Shown here piece after piece: positions 48,603-59,673 of a stretch of 64,000 nucleotides of DNA. The notes below the pieces were generated by a model, which was given only the letters and a program-made list of their open reading frames with translations, ran no database searches and was not told where the DNA came from. Position numbers and translations under genes: made by a program. Source of the stretch: Larimichthys crocea (Eukaryota > Chordata > Actinopteri > Sciaenidae); contig NC_040012.1 of NCBI RefSeq assembly GCF_000972845.2, positions 13,786,056-13,850,055 on the forward strand, written 5' to 3'. How positions within the stretch are numbered: position 1 is the first letter of the stretch; each line of letters starts with the position of its first letter.

Positions 48603-50148
48603 TCAGTTTTGTTTGTCCTCTGAGGCAGGGAGCCGCTTACCCTTTACATAGACCTCTATCCAAGAGATGGAGAAGAGAAGGAAGAAAAGGACACAACACA
48701 TCCAAATGAGATGGATCCAAAGGGGAACCTGGTAGTCACACTTCTCCATGAAGTAGTACTGGCTGATGTGAATGGAGACCAGAATGAACTGTAACTGTAA
48801 AATGACAAGGAAAGGACAGATGAAAATGACGAATTACAACCCAGATTCATGGTAACCTCAAATGTGCCAGTCATTTCATTATGAATAAATCTTTGAAGGA
48901 CATACAAACGGGATGACAATCAGGTACTTTTTCCACCATAGGTATTTCTTGAAGCGAGGTCCTGCAGCAGAGAGTGCACCGTAGATGTACATAAGAAAAT
49001 GGACAGCTGAATTCACCATGGCATGGAAAGAGCCCATTCCTCCAACTTGAGAGAGGAAAATCAGACAGGATTGTTTTGTCAGACATCACAACTAAACAAT
49101 GTATATATGTATGTTTGTATTAATATTATGTAAACATTACCAGGGGTCAAGGTGACGCCCCACCACAAAATCCAGGGTATGAAGGAGTGATGGAATACAG
49201 AAATAAACGTGATCTGGCTTTGTTTCTTCTTAAGGACATAGAATACCTTAAAAAAAACAAAAATAAGACCAAGCTTAATTTAACATGCACAAAAGATAAA
49301 AATAAAAAAAGTCAAATTATCAGAAATATTTGGAGAGATAAAAAAAAAAAAATAGAACTTACTGTGTCGAGGAGTTCAGTGTATTTTGAAAAATAATACC
49401 ACCAAGCCACATTAACCATCTGGGAGAAAGAGAGTAAGAATAGGGCTGTCAAATATCCAATTTCAGACACTAATATTTATTTTCCAAAGCATTAGAACAG
49501 TAGTTAGTGCTCCTCTGCTCTGAAACAAATTTACTGGCTTACTCTTAAAGCCTCCGGGGAATTTGAGGTATCAATAAGGTCACATCTCCACGTATAGGTG
49601 GTGCCCCATCCAGACATCAAGAACTAGGTGTGAAAAAACAACACATCAACAGCTGCTATTTGAACTTCACAAGCTCTCTGGTTTATGAAGAAACATGGTC
49701 AGCAAATAAAAGTCATTTTGCCTACCTCATGCACCAAGTAGGCGTTCAGTGAAACCATGCAGAGGTCGTAGACAATTATGGCTTTGTTGACATGGAAGGG
49801 CTTGCGGTTTGCCATTAGGCGAGGTCCAACGTACACTGAGAAGAAGACATAGGCCAACAGGATGGAGGTCATCGGTACTGGGCTCTGCATCAGTGGGAAG
49901 TCTCTGATTCGAGGATCTGGCAGAAAACAAAAACACACACTCTTCATTGTCGCAGCACGCCGGTAATGGATGCTTACAGATATCTGAGGCTGATTCTCTT
50001 TCCACACAGTATTTTATTATGCCATTACATCATTTATATTTGAACAAAGTTGAGGTGTAAATCTGCAAAAGAGATAAAGACACTTACCAGTCCTCAACCG
50101 TAGAGAATTGTGGTATTTTATAATGTTTGATACAGCGTCCTGCAACAT
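48603..50148 (-). pseudogene. ELOVL1-like copy B, probably inactive
   Basis: The exon set is the same as in copy A: 50088-50148, 49726-49916, 49543-49623, 49363-49419, 49141-49246, 48906-49045 and 48794 downward. All GT-AG sites are intact. However, the HxxHH box reads ISVFHH, with Ser (codon at 49199-49201) for the first catalytic His. The TxxQxxQ segment reads IVIPFLQ, losing both the Thr and the first Gln. A one-base deletion at about 48610 shifts the frame in the last exon and stops it at 48603 after ASEDKQN. Downstream, the old tail still reads GKVKEI in the original frame (to 48487). The rest (MANRKPF, KYTELLD) is conserved. It may still be transcribed, but an active elongase is unlikely. 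Confidence 0.8.
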
Positions 50149-50199
50149 GGTGACTGCTTATGTTTTGTCTTAATAAACGCCTGAAAATTAAGAAGAGAC

Positions 50200-50680
50200 A
50201 AAAGAGTGAGAAGCCGAGCTGAAAGCGAGGTTGGTTGGGCAGGTGAGTTACAAAGCTGTGAGCTCATTTGCAGGAAACTCTCATACTGTGACCGTAAAAA
50301 TGTTGGAGACCTGTTTTACAGGAATGACAAGAGCTTATGTAAAAGTGTTTTGCTGGGGGTAAAAGTAAACAGAGGTGTAGGAAATTATAAAAAAAATAAT
50401 TAATGGCTTTTTGAGTGAAACATTTGGAAACGGGAAAAGAAATTACAAAACACTTTATTTCTGTTTAAGTAAGAAACAAGTGAATCTATTGAACATTATG
50501 AGGATGGTTGTAACACAAAACAGATCCTGGAATTATCCTAAAATTCTTTTTTGTGGCAAATATCAGATCAAGTTTAAAAAGGCTGGCAGTGCTTCCAACC
50601 AAGACCATCTCTCCTGTTATCAGTGCATATATTTAATCAACAAATACAGCAAAAATACTGGTAGGTTTATTAATCAGTTT
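50200..50680. repeat. Array spacer B-C, upstream part
   Basis: Shares long near-identical sequence with 42935-43400 and partly with 55560-56390 and 62190-62590. It contains the GTTTTACAGGAATGACAAGA block. The homology continues after the pogo-like insertion at 51272. Confidence 0.65.
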
Positions 50681-50681
50681 A

Positions 50682-51271
50682 TGCCGTATTTTCCGGACTA
50701 TACGCCGCTGTTTTTGTCCCACGCTTTGAACCATGCGGCTTATACAAAGATGCAGCTTTTCTATTGATTTTTCTTCAGTCGCCACGGGGCCCTCTAACAG
50801 GAAGTGCAAAAACGAGACAGACAGGGGAAGTCAGTGCAAAGAAGAACACGCTGGTTTTTATTTAGCACATGCAACACAACATGCACGACAAATTATTAAC
50901 AGCAAATTATTTTCACACCCTCACGCCCTCATCATGAAAAGCACACGAAAAAGTTCGTATGATGCAGCTTTTAAGTTGAAGGCCATCAATCTGGCTATCC
51001 AGGAAGCAAATAGAGCTGCTGCACGTAAGCTTGGCGTTAATGAATCCATGGTGAGATGTTGGAGATGGCAGCGGCAACAATCAGTTCAGGTATATAAATA
51101 AACATTTACGGTACAAAATCTCTCTGTATATCCGGTAAATATCTTATTTCTCAACCTGGATATCAGTGGCTTATAGTCCGGTGTGGCCTATATATGTAAT
51201 TTTTTTTTTTTTTTAAGAAACTTACTGGGTGCTGCTTATATTCAGGTGTGCTCTGTAGTCGGAAAATATGG
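50682..51271 (+). mobile_element. Pogo-like (Tc1/mariner superfamily) element
   Basis: The termini are TGCCGTATTTTCCGGACTAT and, in reverse, CCATATTTTCCGACTACAGA. They are inverted and flanked by TA on both sides (50680-50681 and 51272-51273). The paralogous spacers have the empty sequence CAGTATATACATTC at this point. An ORF begins at 50934 (MKSTRKSSYDAAFKLKAINL, then RAAARKLGVNESMVRCWRWQ) and resembles the N-terminal helix-turn-helix of pogo/Tigger-type transposases. It ends at 51101, so the catalytic DDE domain is missing. It was probably mobilised by a transposase encoded elsewhere. Confidence 0.75.
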
Positions 51272-52840
51272 TACATTCTGCAGTGATATTCAGAAGCAGG
51301 CATCTACAGTGTACTTTTATCATTAAATCCTAACTTCATTAAGAATTAACTTCATTATTAAAAAATAGACGGTACAGTGTTGCAAAACTCAGAATGGATT
51401 AATAAGGGTCAACAAGGGTCATGCTAGCAAAACAAATTGGTAGTGTAGGTCAAGCTTTCAAGCCTAAGACATGGCATTCATATCACAAGTGTGCACAAGA
51501 AAAACTCAGCTTATAATAAAATTATGAAGAGAAGAAGCAGCATATGGAATTTTTTTTTTGTCAGTGCAGAGCAGGCACACTTTGTTTCTCAACAGTACTT
51601 GTTTGTTTTATTTGTTTACTGGTTTGCGAGTACTTTTTATTTAAGATTTTTTTTTGAAAAAAAAAAGATAATAAAGCATTTTCTATTTAATTATATACTT
51701 TGTCCTAATTCTTTCCTGGGTTTTAACTATTTAATAATAAAAAAGGAAACATCACAAAAAACACTTAAGTTCATGAAAATTAATTAATTAATTATCGAAT
51801 CCATACTAAAATATAAATAAATAAATAAATACTCTGCCAATGACTAACAGAGCAAGTCAAACAGGTGAGGCAAAGAACCTGGCCCTTAGAGCCAGCGTAG
51901 CCAACTGAGCTCAAAGATATGAGCTCATCAAGAATTTCCAGGGTGTAAAACTACAGAACAAGCAAAAGTAAAACACTTTGTTTCAAGCAGCTGAATTAAT
52001 GTTTTTGGCTCAAATCCAGCACCTGACACCAGTCCTACCTCAATGCATTAACAAGAACCTTATCTTTACATTCCCGCACAAATGATAAATGATCTCAGAG
52101 CCTTGAAATTGCTAAAATACTTTTCTGTTGTCAGTGACTCACCTGCTGAGCACAAGTCCTCAGCACTCACTCTCGTTTGTTTGAAAGCCACTACACAGCC
52201 AGGGCAGGCGGCACTTCAAATCAGAGGATCCAACAAATAAAAAAAATTAAAAAACACTAGTGAAGGTGATCAGGTGAAAATAGGATACATGCAAAGCTAG
52301 TCCGTGGGTGGTAGTCTCCAGCTGTCCTCAAGTGTCTATGATTTTTACTAAGAGTCCAACAAGAGCTGAAAGTCCTACAGGTAACAAATGTAGACAGACT
52401 GAGACAGCAAGCAAGAAGGAGATGAGTAAAAGCGTGAGGCCAGCTGTGATAAGTATGGGACTGGAATCATTCAACTCAATTTAAACCCCAAGGCACTACA
52501 GACCTTGCTAGTTTCAGAACCACACCCTGTTTCAATGCTAAGCCCCACCTTCCTAGCCTCACTTAGCCTGTTTGTGATTGGACTGTCTCATCAGTGTTAG
52601 GGAAAGGAAGGATGGGGTCAGAGAGTTACAGGCTCTGATTAAAGAAACCCAGCAGTGACTGGCTGTCAAGTTCTGTGTGTTTTTGTAACCACAACTCTGC
52701 CCAAACTTGAAAAAATGCTTGATTAACCATTGAAGGGTGCAAAGGACAACTCAATTCTTCTTATTCTTCCATTTTTATTGTCTTCACGATGGGTTTGATG
52801 ATTTCAGTATGCATGAAGAAATGATGGAATTGAATAGAAT
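51272..52840. repeat. Array spacer B-C, middle part
   Basis: Matches 43400-44763 of spacer A-B and 56600-57770 of spacer C-D. At about 51400-51545 it holds a shortened copy of the block that lies downstream of elovl1 genes, again without a gene. At about 52770 the sequence CTTCTTATTCTTCCAT runs straight into TTTTATTG, where spacer A-B carries the 2.7-kb LINE. Confidence 0.6.
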
Positions 52841-53087
52841 AGAACAGGTTGATAACCTTCAAGAAACAGAAAAGACATTCATTAGTCTCAAATAAATAAA
52901 TAACAGTAAATATTTTCCCTCAAAGTTTCTTGATTCTTAACCAAAGTAATTCAAGTTAACTTAGAATCTCAAGCCATCTACGTAAAGTATCATTATTCTT
53001 AATTAAATTCACATAAATCATAAATAATAATTACTTGTGGAGAATCATGACCTCATTAAATATCCACATTAAAGTTGTTTATTTACA

Positions 53088-53190
53088 TTACATTACATTA
53101 CATTGCATTTAGCAGACGCTTTTATCCAAAGCGACTTACAGAGGAGGACATAAGCTGAGAAAGGTGTAAAGGAGCACAGAGTAGTTGTAT
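53088..53190 (+). repeat. Short retroposon tail, (ACATT)n start
   Basis: Tandem ACATT units followed by GCATTTAGCAGACGCTTTTA and CCAAAGCGACTTACAG. The insertion is absent from the matching place in spacer A-B (about 47845). Its edges show AGTTGTTTATTT and AGTTGTATTTCC, a likely imperfect target duplication. Confidence 0.6.
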
Positions 53191-53871
53191 TTCCTACCAG
53201 TTGCGTCTCTCAGATTGATCAGGAATTGTGGTCCTTCCTTACTTCCAGGTGCAGATGAAAAAGACTAGCTGCAACCAAACATTTAGTGCCATGCCTTCCC
53301 AGCAGGCAAATATGGTCCCTCTAAGAGTTCTTGCTGAGTGCACCAACATCTCTTGTGTGGTTGCACTCTGCAGGTTTGGAGTGCAGATTCCCCAGTAAAT
53401 GCTCTTGAAAATGACTTGAGATCTGACATAACACTGGCTAATTGCAATAAAAAGCCTCCAGTGGAAACTCCTCAAGGGTCAACAAGGGTCATGTTAGCAA
53501 AACAAATGGTAGTGTAGGTCAAGCTTTCAAGCCTGAGCTGAAAAATACTATCAGTGAGAAAATGAACACCAATCTTCATACAGTGTTCATCATAGTTAAT
53601 AGTTTTCACAATGCAACTAACAAACACAATGTGTCAAGTAGAGATCACTGGCAAAACACAACATGGCATTCATATCCCAACAAGTGTGCACAAGAAAAAC
53701 TCAGCTTATACCAAAATTATGAAGAGTAGAAGCAGCATATTGAAATCTGTGCCCTTCCATTATGCTTTGAGATATGAACAATGAAATACATATTAACAGG
53801 TAGCTCTAAAGAGCCTCAATCTCAGTTCCAGAGTCACTTTTCCCATTGGTGTGGTGGTGCGCATTCCCATC

Positions 53872-55508
53872 CTATAGGTGCTTCCAATTGGCCACCACAG
53901 TAAAATGTTCACTGGCTGAGCCGTTCAGTTTTGGTTTGTCCTCTGAGGCAGGGAGTCGCTTACCCTTTACGTAGGCCTGTATCCAAAAGTTGGAGAAGAG
54001 GAGGAAGTAAAGGGCACAACTCATCCAAATGAGATGGATCCAAAGGGGAACCTGGTAGTCACACTTTTCCATGAAGTAGTACTGGCTGATGTGAATGGAG
54101 ACCAGAATGAACTGTGACTGTAAAATGACAAGGAAAGGACAGATGAAAATGACGAATTCCAACCCAGATTCATGGTAACATCAAATGTGCCAGTCATTTC
54201 ATTGTGAATAAATCTTTGAAGGACATACAAGCTGGATGGCAGTCATGTATTTTTTCCACCACAGGTATTTCTGGAAGCGAGGTCCTGCAGCAGAGAGTCC
54301 GTAGTAGAAGTACATAATAACATGGACAGCTGAATTCGCCAAGGCATGGAAAGAGCCCATTCCGGCAACTTGAGAGAGGAAAATCACACAGGATTGTTTT
54401 GTCAGATATCACAACTGAACAATGTATGTATGTTATGTATGGAGTGTTTTACATTAATATCATGTAAACATTACCAGGAGTCAAGTTGAGGGACCACCAC
54501 CAACACCAGGGTGTGAAGAAGTGATGGAATACATGGAGAAACGTGATCTGGCTTTGTTTCTTCCTCAGGACAAAGAATACCTTGAAAAAAAAAAATTAAG
54601 ACCAAGCTTAATTTAACATGCACAAAAGACAAAAAAAAAGAAAAGAAAAAAAAGAAGTCAAATTATCAGAAATATTTGGAGAGATTAAGAAAAAAAAAAA
54701 GAACTTACTGTGTCGAGGAGTTCAATGTTTTTTGTAAAAAACACACCCCAAGCCACATTAACCATCTGGGAGAAAGAAAGTAAGAATAGCACTGTCAAAT
54801 ATCCAATTTCAGACACTAATATTTATTTTCCAAAGCATCAGAACAGTAGTTAGTGCTCCTCTGCTCTGAAACAAATTTACTGGCTTACTCTTAAAGCCTC
54901 CGGGGAATTTGAGGTATCAATAAGGTCACATCTCCACGTATAGGTGGTGCCCCATCCAGACATCAAGAACTAGGTGTAAAAAAAACAAAAAAACAACAAC
55001 ACATCAGCAGCTGCTATTTAAACTTCACAATCTCTCTGGTTTATGAAGAAATATGGTCAGCAAATAACTCAGTCATTTTGCTTACCTCATACACCAAGTA
55101 GGCGTTCAGTGAAACCATGCTGAGGTTGTAGACAATCATGGCTGTGTTGAGACGAAAGGGCTTGCGGTTTGCCATTAGGCGAGGTCCAACGTACACTGAG
55201 AAGAAGACATAGGCCAACAGGATGGAGGTCATCGGTACTGGGCTCTGCATCAGTGGGAAGTCTCTGATTCGAGGATCTGGCAGAAAACAAAAACACACAC
55301 TCCTCATTGTCTCAGCACGCCGGTAATGGATGCTTACAGATATCTGAGGCTGATTCTCTTTCCACACAGTATTTTATTATGCCATTACATCATTTATATT
55401 TGAACAAAGTTGAGGTGTAAATCTGCAACAGAGATAAAGACACTTACCAGTCCTCAACCGTAGAGAATTGTGGTATTTTATAATGTTTGATACAGCGTCC
55501 TGCAGCAT
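53872..55508 (-). CDS. elovl1: Very-long-chain fatty acid elongase 1-like, copy C
   Basis: Seven coding exons: 55448-55508, 55086-55276, 54889-54969, 54709-54765, 54475-54580, 54229-54368 and 53872-54117; 882 nt, 293 aa, intact frame. The catalytic box [38 protein letters not shown] and HISQYYF are all present. Exon 4 differs from the other copies (AWGVFFTKN instead of the WWFYFSKF type), and exon 5 ends WWWSLNLTP. Like copy A it stops at CTA TAG in the last exon. Here the region that would encode the end of the old tail is also deleted: the sequence after CACCACCACACCAATGG lacks the bases for IVMGKVKEI. It therefore cannot carry the KxKxx signal even by readthrough. Confidence 0.9.
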
Positions 55509-55559
55509 GGTGACTGCTTGTGTTTTGTCCTAATAAACGCCTGAAAATTAAGAAGAGAC

Positions 55560-57775
55560 AAAAGAGTGAGAAGCCGAGCTTAAGGTAAGGTTGGTTGGGC
55601 AGGTGAGCTACAAAATGACCTCTCCACCTGCTTTTCCCACTGACTAAACAAACAGGAGACAGCTGCACAGGCTCATCAAACACCCCTCAGTGTCATTGTA
55701 TACTACTAGGTAGTGGTGGGCAGATCGATGGAAATATTAATAGTATCGATACCAAGTCTGTATCGGATCGATACTAGCCCGGTGAGATCGATTCTTTACT
55801 TTAAGTTCTGCTCTTGTTTGCAATGCTGTGGTTTCGGCAAAGAGGAAACAAACCAGGTCGCACACAGTTTGCATTTTATTTAAGATGGAGGAAGGTTCTA
55901 CCTAATGCAGAGGTTGACTGCAGCCTCTCAGTCCACCATCAAACAACAGGATGGATATATCACTTAAATCATTTACTGTTATGTTGGAACAGGAAACTAT
56001 CATACAGTGACTGTAAATTGTTGGAAACCTGTTTTACAGGAAAAGCTCATGTAAAGGTGTTTTGCTGGGGGTAAAAGTAAACAGAGGTGTAGGAAATTAT
56101 ATTTAAAAAATTGATTAATGGCTTTTTGGGTGAAACATTTGGAAACGGGAAAAGAAATTACAAAACACTACTTCTGTTTTAAGTAAGAAACAAGTGAATC
56201 TATTGAACATTATGAGGATTAGTTGTAACATAAAACAGATCCTGGAATTATCCTAAAATTGTATTCTCATTTTTTTTTGTAGCAAATATCAGATCAAGTT
56301 TAAAAAGGCTGGCAGTGCTTCCCACCAAGACCATCTCTCCTGTCACGAGTGCATGTAATTCATCAACAAATACAGTAAAAACACCTAACATCCTAACTTA
56401 ATTAAGAATGAACTTCATAATTAAATATAGACTTTACAGTGTTTCAAAACTCAGAAAAAAATGAGATGTGGTATGTTTGCACACCATAAATGCTTTCCAA
56501 ATGACAGTGTCTATTTTCTAGAAAAGAAATACAACAAAAGAATGGCAAAAATGTTAATTTGATTATTTTGAACAAAAACCTGTAACCAAAACACAGACTA
56601 ATTAAAGGCTTTGGGGTTGTTAAGTTGTTTACATATTATTTATATTTTCACCAGTTGTTTTTGTTGTTGAGAATTTTAATTTAATTTTTGTATTACAGTT
56701 TCTCAACAGTACTTGTTTGTTTTAATTTGTTTACTGGTTTATTTAAGATTTTTCTGAAGAAAAAAAAGAAGATAAAGCATTTTCTATTTAATTATAAACT
56801 TTGTCCTAATTCTGTCCTGAGTTTTAACTATTTAATAATAATAAAAAAGGAACCATCACAAAAAAACACTTAAGGTCATAACAATTAATTAATTAATTAA
56901 TTAATTATCGAATCCATACCAAAATATAAATAAATACTCTGCCAATGACTAACAGAGCAAGTCAAACAGGTGAGGCAAAGAACCTGGCCCTTAGAGCCAG
57001 CCTAGCCAACTAACTGAGCTCAAAGATATGAGCTCATCAAGAATTTCCAGGGAGTAAAACCACAGAACAAGCAAAAGTATAAAACTTTGTTTCAAGCAGC
57101 TGAATTAATGTTTTTGGCTCAAATCCACAACCTGACACCAGTCCTACCTCAATGCATTAACAAGAACCTTATCTTTACATTCTCGCACAAATGATAAATG
57201 ATCTCAGAGCCTTGAAATTGCTAAAATACTTTTCTGTTGTCAGTGACTCACCTGCTGAGCACAAGTCCTCAGCACTCACTCTTGTTTGTTTGAAAGCCAC
57301 TACACAGGCGGCACTTCAAATCAGAGGATCCAACAAATAAAAAAAATTAAAAAACACTAGTGAAGGTGATCAGGTGAAAACAGGATACATGCAAAGCTAG
57401 TCCGTGGGTGGTAGTCTCCAGCTGTCCTCAAGTGTCTATGATTTTTACTAAGAGTCCAACAAGAGCTGAAAGTCCTACAGGTAACAAATGTAGACAGACT
57501 GAGAGAGCAAGCAAGAAGGAGATGAGTAAAAGCGTGAGGCCAGCTGTGATAAGTATGGGACTGGAATCATTCAACGCAATTTAAACTCCAAGGCACTACA
57601 GACCTTGCTGGTTTCAGAACCACACCCTGTTTTAATGCTAAGCCCCACCTTCCTAGCCTCACTTAGCCTGTTTGTGATTGGACTGTCTCATCAGTGTTAG
57701 GGAAAGGAAGTCAGAGAGTTACAGGCTCTGATTAAAGAAACCCAGCAGTGACTGGCTAATTGCAATAAAAAGCAA
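55560..57775. repeat. Array spacer C-D, upstream part
   Basis: Homologous to 42935-44650 and 50200-52650, but with a different block (55620-55990) that includes nested ATCGATAC-type repeats, and with the middle parts rearranged. At about 57757 ACTGGCTAATTGCAATAAAA joins two pieces that lie about 3.4 kb apart in spacer A-B, so it marks a deletion. Confidence 0.6.
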
Positions 57776-57789
57776 TTCATCAGTGCATG

Positions 57790-59640
57790 GGGATAAAAAA
57801 AAAAAACTAATTTGATTTATGTGAAAGATGAGACCAATAGGAAACAATTACTGACAAAAATGTCACTTGTTTCAGAAATGGTCTTGAAACATGATCTAGG
57901 CTAACGGTGAGTGTAAGTCCAGCAAAATTCAGTGCGACCCTTGATTTCGCCATCACGAGACTGCAATGGACTTCATCCTTGTCATTTTTGTACCCAAGGT
58001 AAGAACATGCACCATATCCCACGCAGCTGGCATCTGAAAAATGGTGTAACTCTACTCTGACAATGTCATGAAAGTCATGTGGGTGGTAACATCTCGGAAT
58101 TGAGACCTCTTTCAATTTGAGAAGACCATTTATCCATTCCTCCCACTGTGGCTTCATATCTTCTGGGAGTGGGTCATCCCATCTGATGCCTCGGTGACAA
58201 AGGTCTTGAAGGATACGTTTCCCACACTTCCACAGGCTGAATGGAGTGATGAATCCAAGTGGATCGTAGAGAGAGACGATGACAGACAACCACGACGAGT
58301 TGATGGCTGATCTTTCAAGCTGATGTTAAAGCTGAAAGTGTCATCTTTTATCGACCACTGAATGCCGAGAGCGCGTTCTGATGGGGTTGGAACAAAACCT
58401 AGAGGCTTAATGTTTGCTGCTCTTTCAGAAGAGTCTAAGCAAGACAGCGCTGCTTCTTTATTCGAGTTGAATTGGTGAAGGCGCAGGCCTCCTCTTTTGC
58501 ACAACTCTTGCGACTCAGAGATCAGTTGCTTGGCTTCATCAACTGATGGGACGCTGACTAATCCATCATCAACATATGTTGATGCTAGAGGATAGCTAGC
58601 TTTATGTTGTCACGCTAGATGCTTTAAGCCCATTGGCACATCCAGGAGACAAAGCGGCTCCAAAGAGATGAACTCTTGTGGTTCCTTCTCCAAAGCTCCG
58701 CCTTTCCACCAGAGGAACTTCAGATAATTCCTGGATTCAGGAGTGACAGAGAATTGATAAAACATTCTTTCGATATCACAGATAATGGCTACGGCTTCCT
58801 TCCTGAATCTGCTAAGTACTCCTACCAGAGGATTGATTAGATCAGGCTCAGTTAGCAGAGTGTTGTTTAGAGAAACACCATGGAATTTGGCCGAACAGTC
58901 AGAAATGACTCTCAACTTATCCGGTTTTCTGGGGTGGTAGATGCCGTGATGCGGAAGGTACCACTCTGTCTCTCTCTCAGGTGTTGTAGGGGCAGGCTCT
59001 GCATCACCCTTGTTGATTGTTTCTTCCATGAATGTTTTGTATTGATCATAGTATTGTTTGTTGGCCTTTATTTTTTTCTTAAGACACTGTAAGCGAACTG
59101 TGGCGAGCCTCTTGTTGTTTGGTAGGTTGGGCGGACTGTTGCCTTTGAAAGGGAGAGGAATTTCATAATGCCCGTCCTCTTTCTGTGTGATGTGGTTACT
59201 GAGGAACTGTATGAAATGAACATCATCTTGGGACACATATTTATCCTCATGAGTTCTCTCAATGAAGTCTGATTCCAGGGCCCTTTAGAACATCTGTCGC
59301 CGATGGAACCGGCAGATATTTTACTGTTAGCCGATGCACAAAGCTTTGACTTCCTTGTCTGTCTAGGTGGGGGTTTGATGAGCCTATTATACTCCATCCT
59401 AGTTCTGATCTCTGTGCGAACGGTTGGTTTTTGTCACCTAAGATGACTTTAAGAGCAGCCAGTGCTGCTGGACAGTCATATCATATTAGGAGCCCTACAT
59501 CACAGTCTTGGAGGGGTGGTAACTTATCTGCTAAGTTTCTGAGATGAGGCCACAGTAATGCTGTTGGAACGAAGACTTGTCCACCGGGATGAAGTCACAG
59601 CTGTAGGCCTGCTGTAGTTGAATGCAGTTCCCTGAATGGA
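57790..59640 (-). mobile_element. BEL/Pao retrotransposon pol remnant
   Basis: Minus-strand fragments in several frames. From the N-terminal side: LRVISDCSAKFHGVSLNNTL and AIICDIERMFYQFSVTPESR (RT palm, about 58790-58910), a YVDD active-site block at 58565-58576, a connection segment (PLGFVPTPSERALGIQW), then SLYDPLGFITPFSLW and an RNase H start (HHFSDASCVGYGACSYLGY, about 57980-58060). The element stops near 57790 before any integrase. Stops and shifts separate the pieces, so it cannot make a functional polyprotein. No LTR was recognised. Confidence 0.85.
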
Positions 59641-59673
59641 GTCCTTGAACTTGTAGACCATAAACACTCTTGC

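Noticed and set aside
48656..48919. Serine-rich frame [16 protein letters not shown]
   Set aside because: It is an alternative frame of elovl1 copy B exon 7; the true frame continues [14 protein letters not shown].
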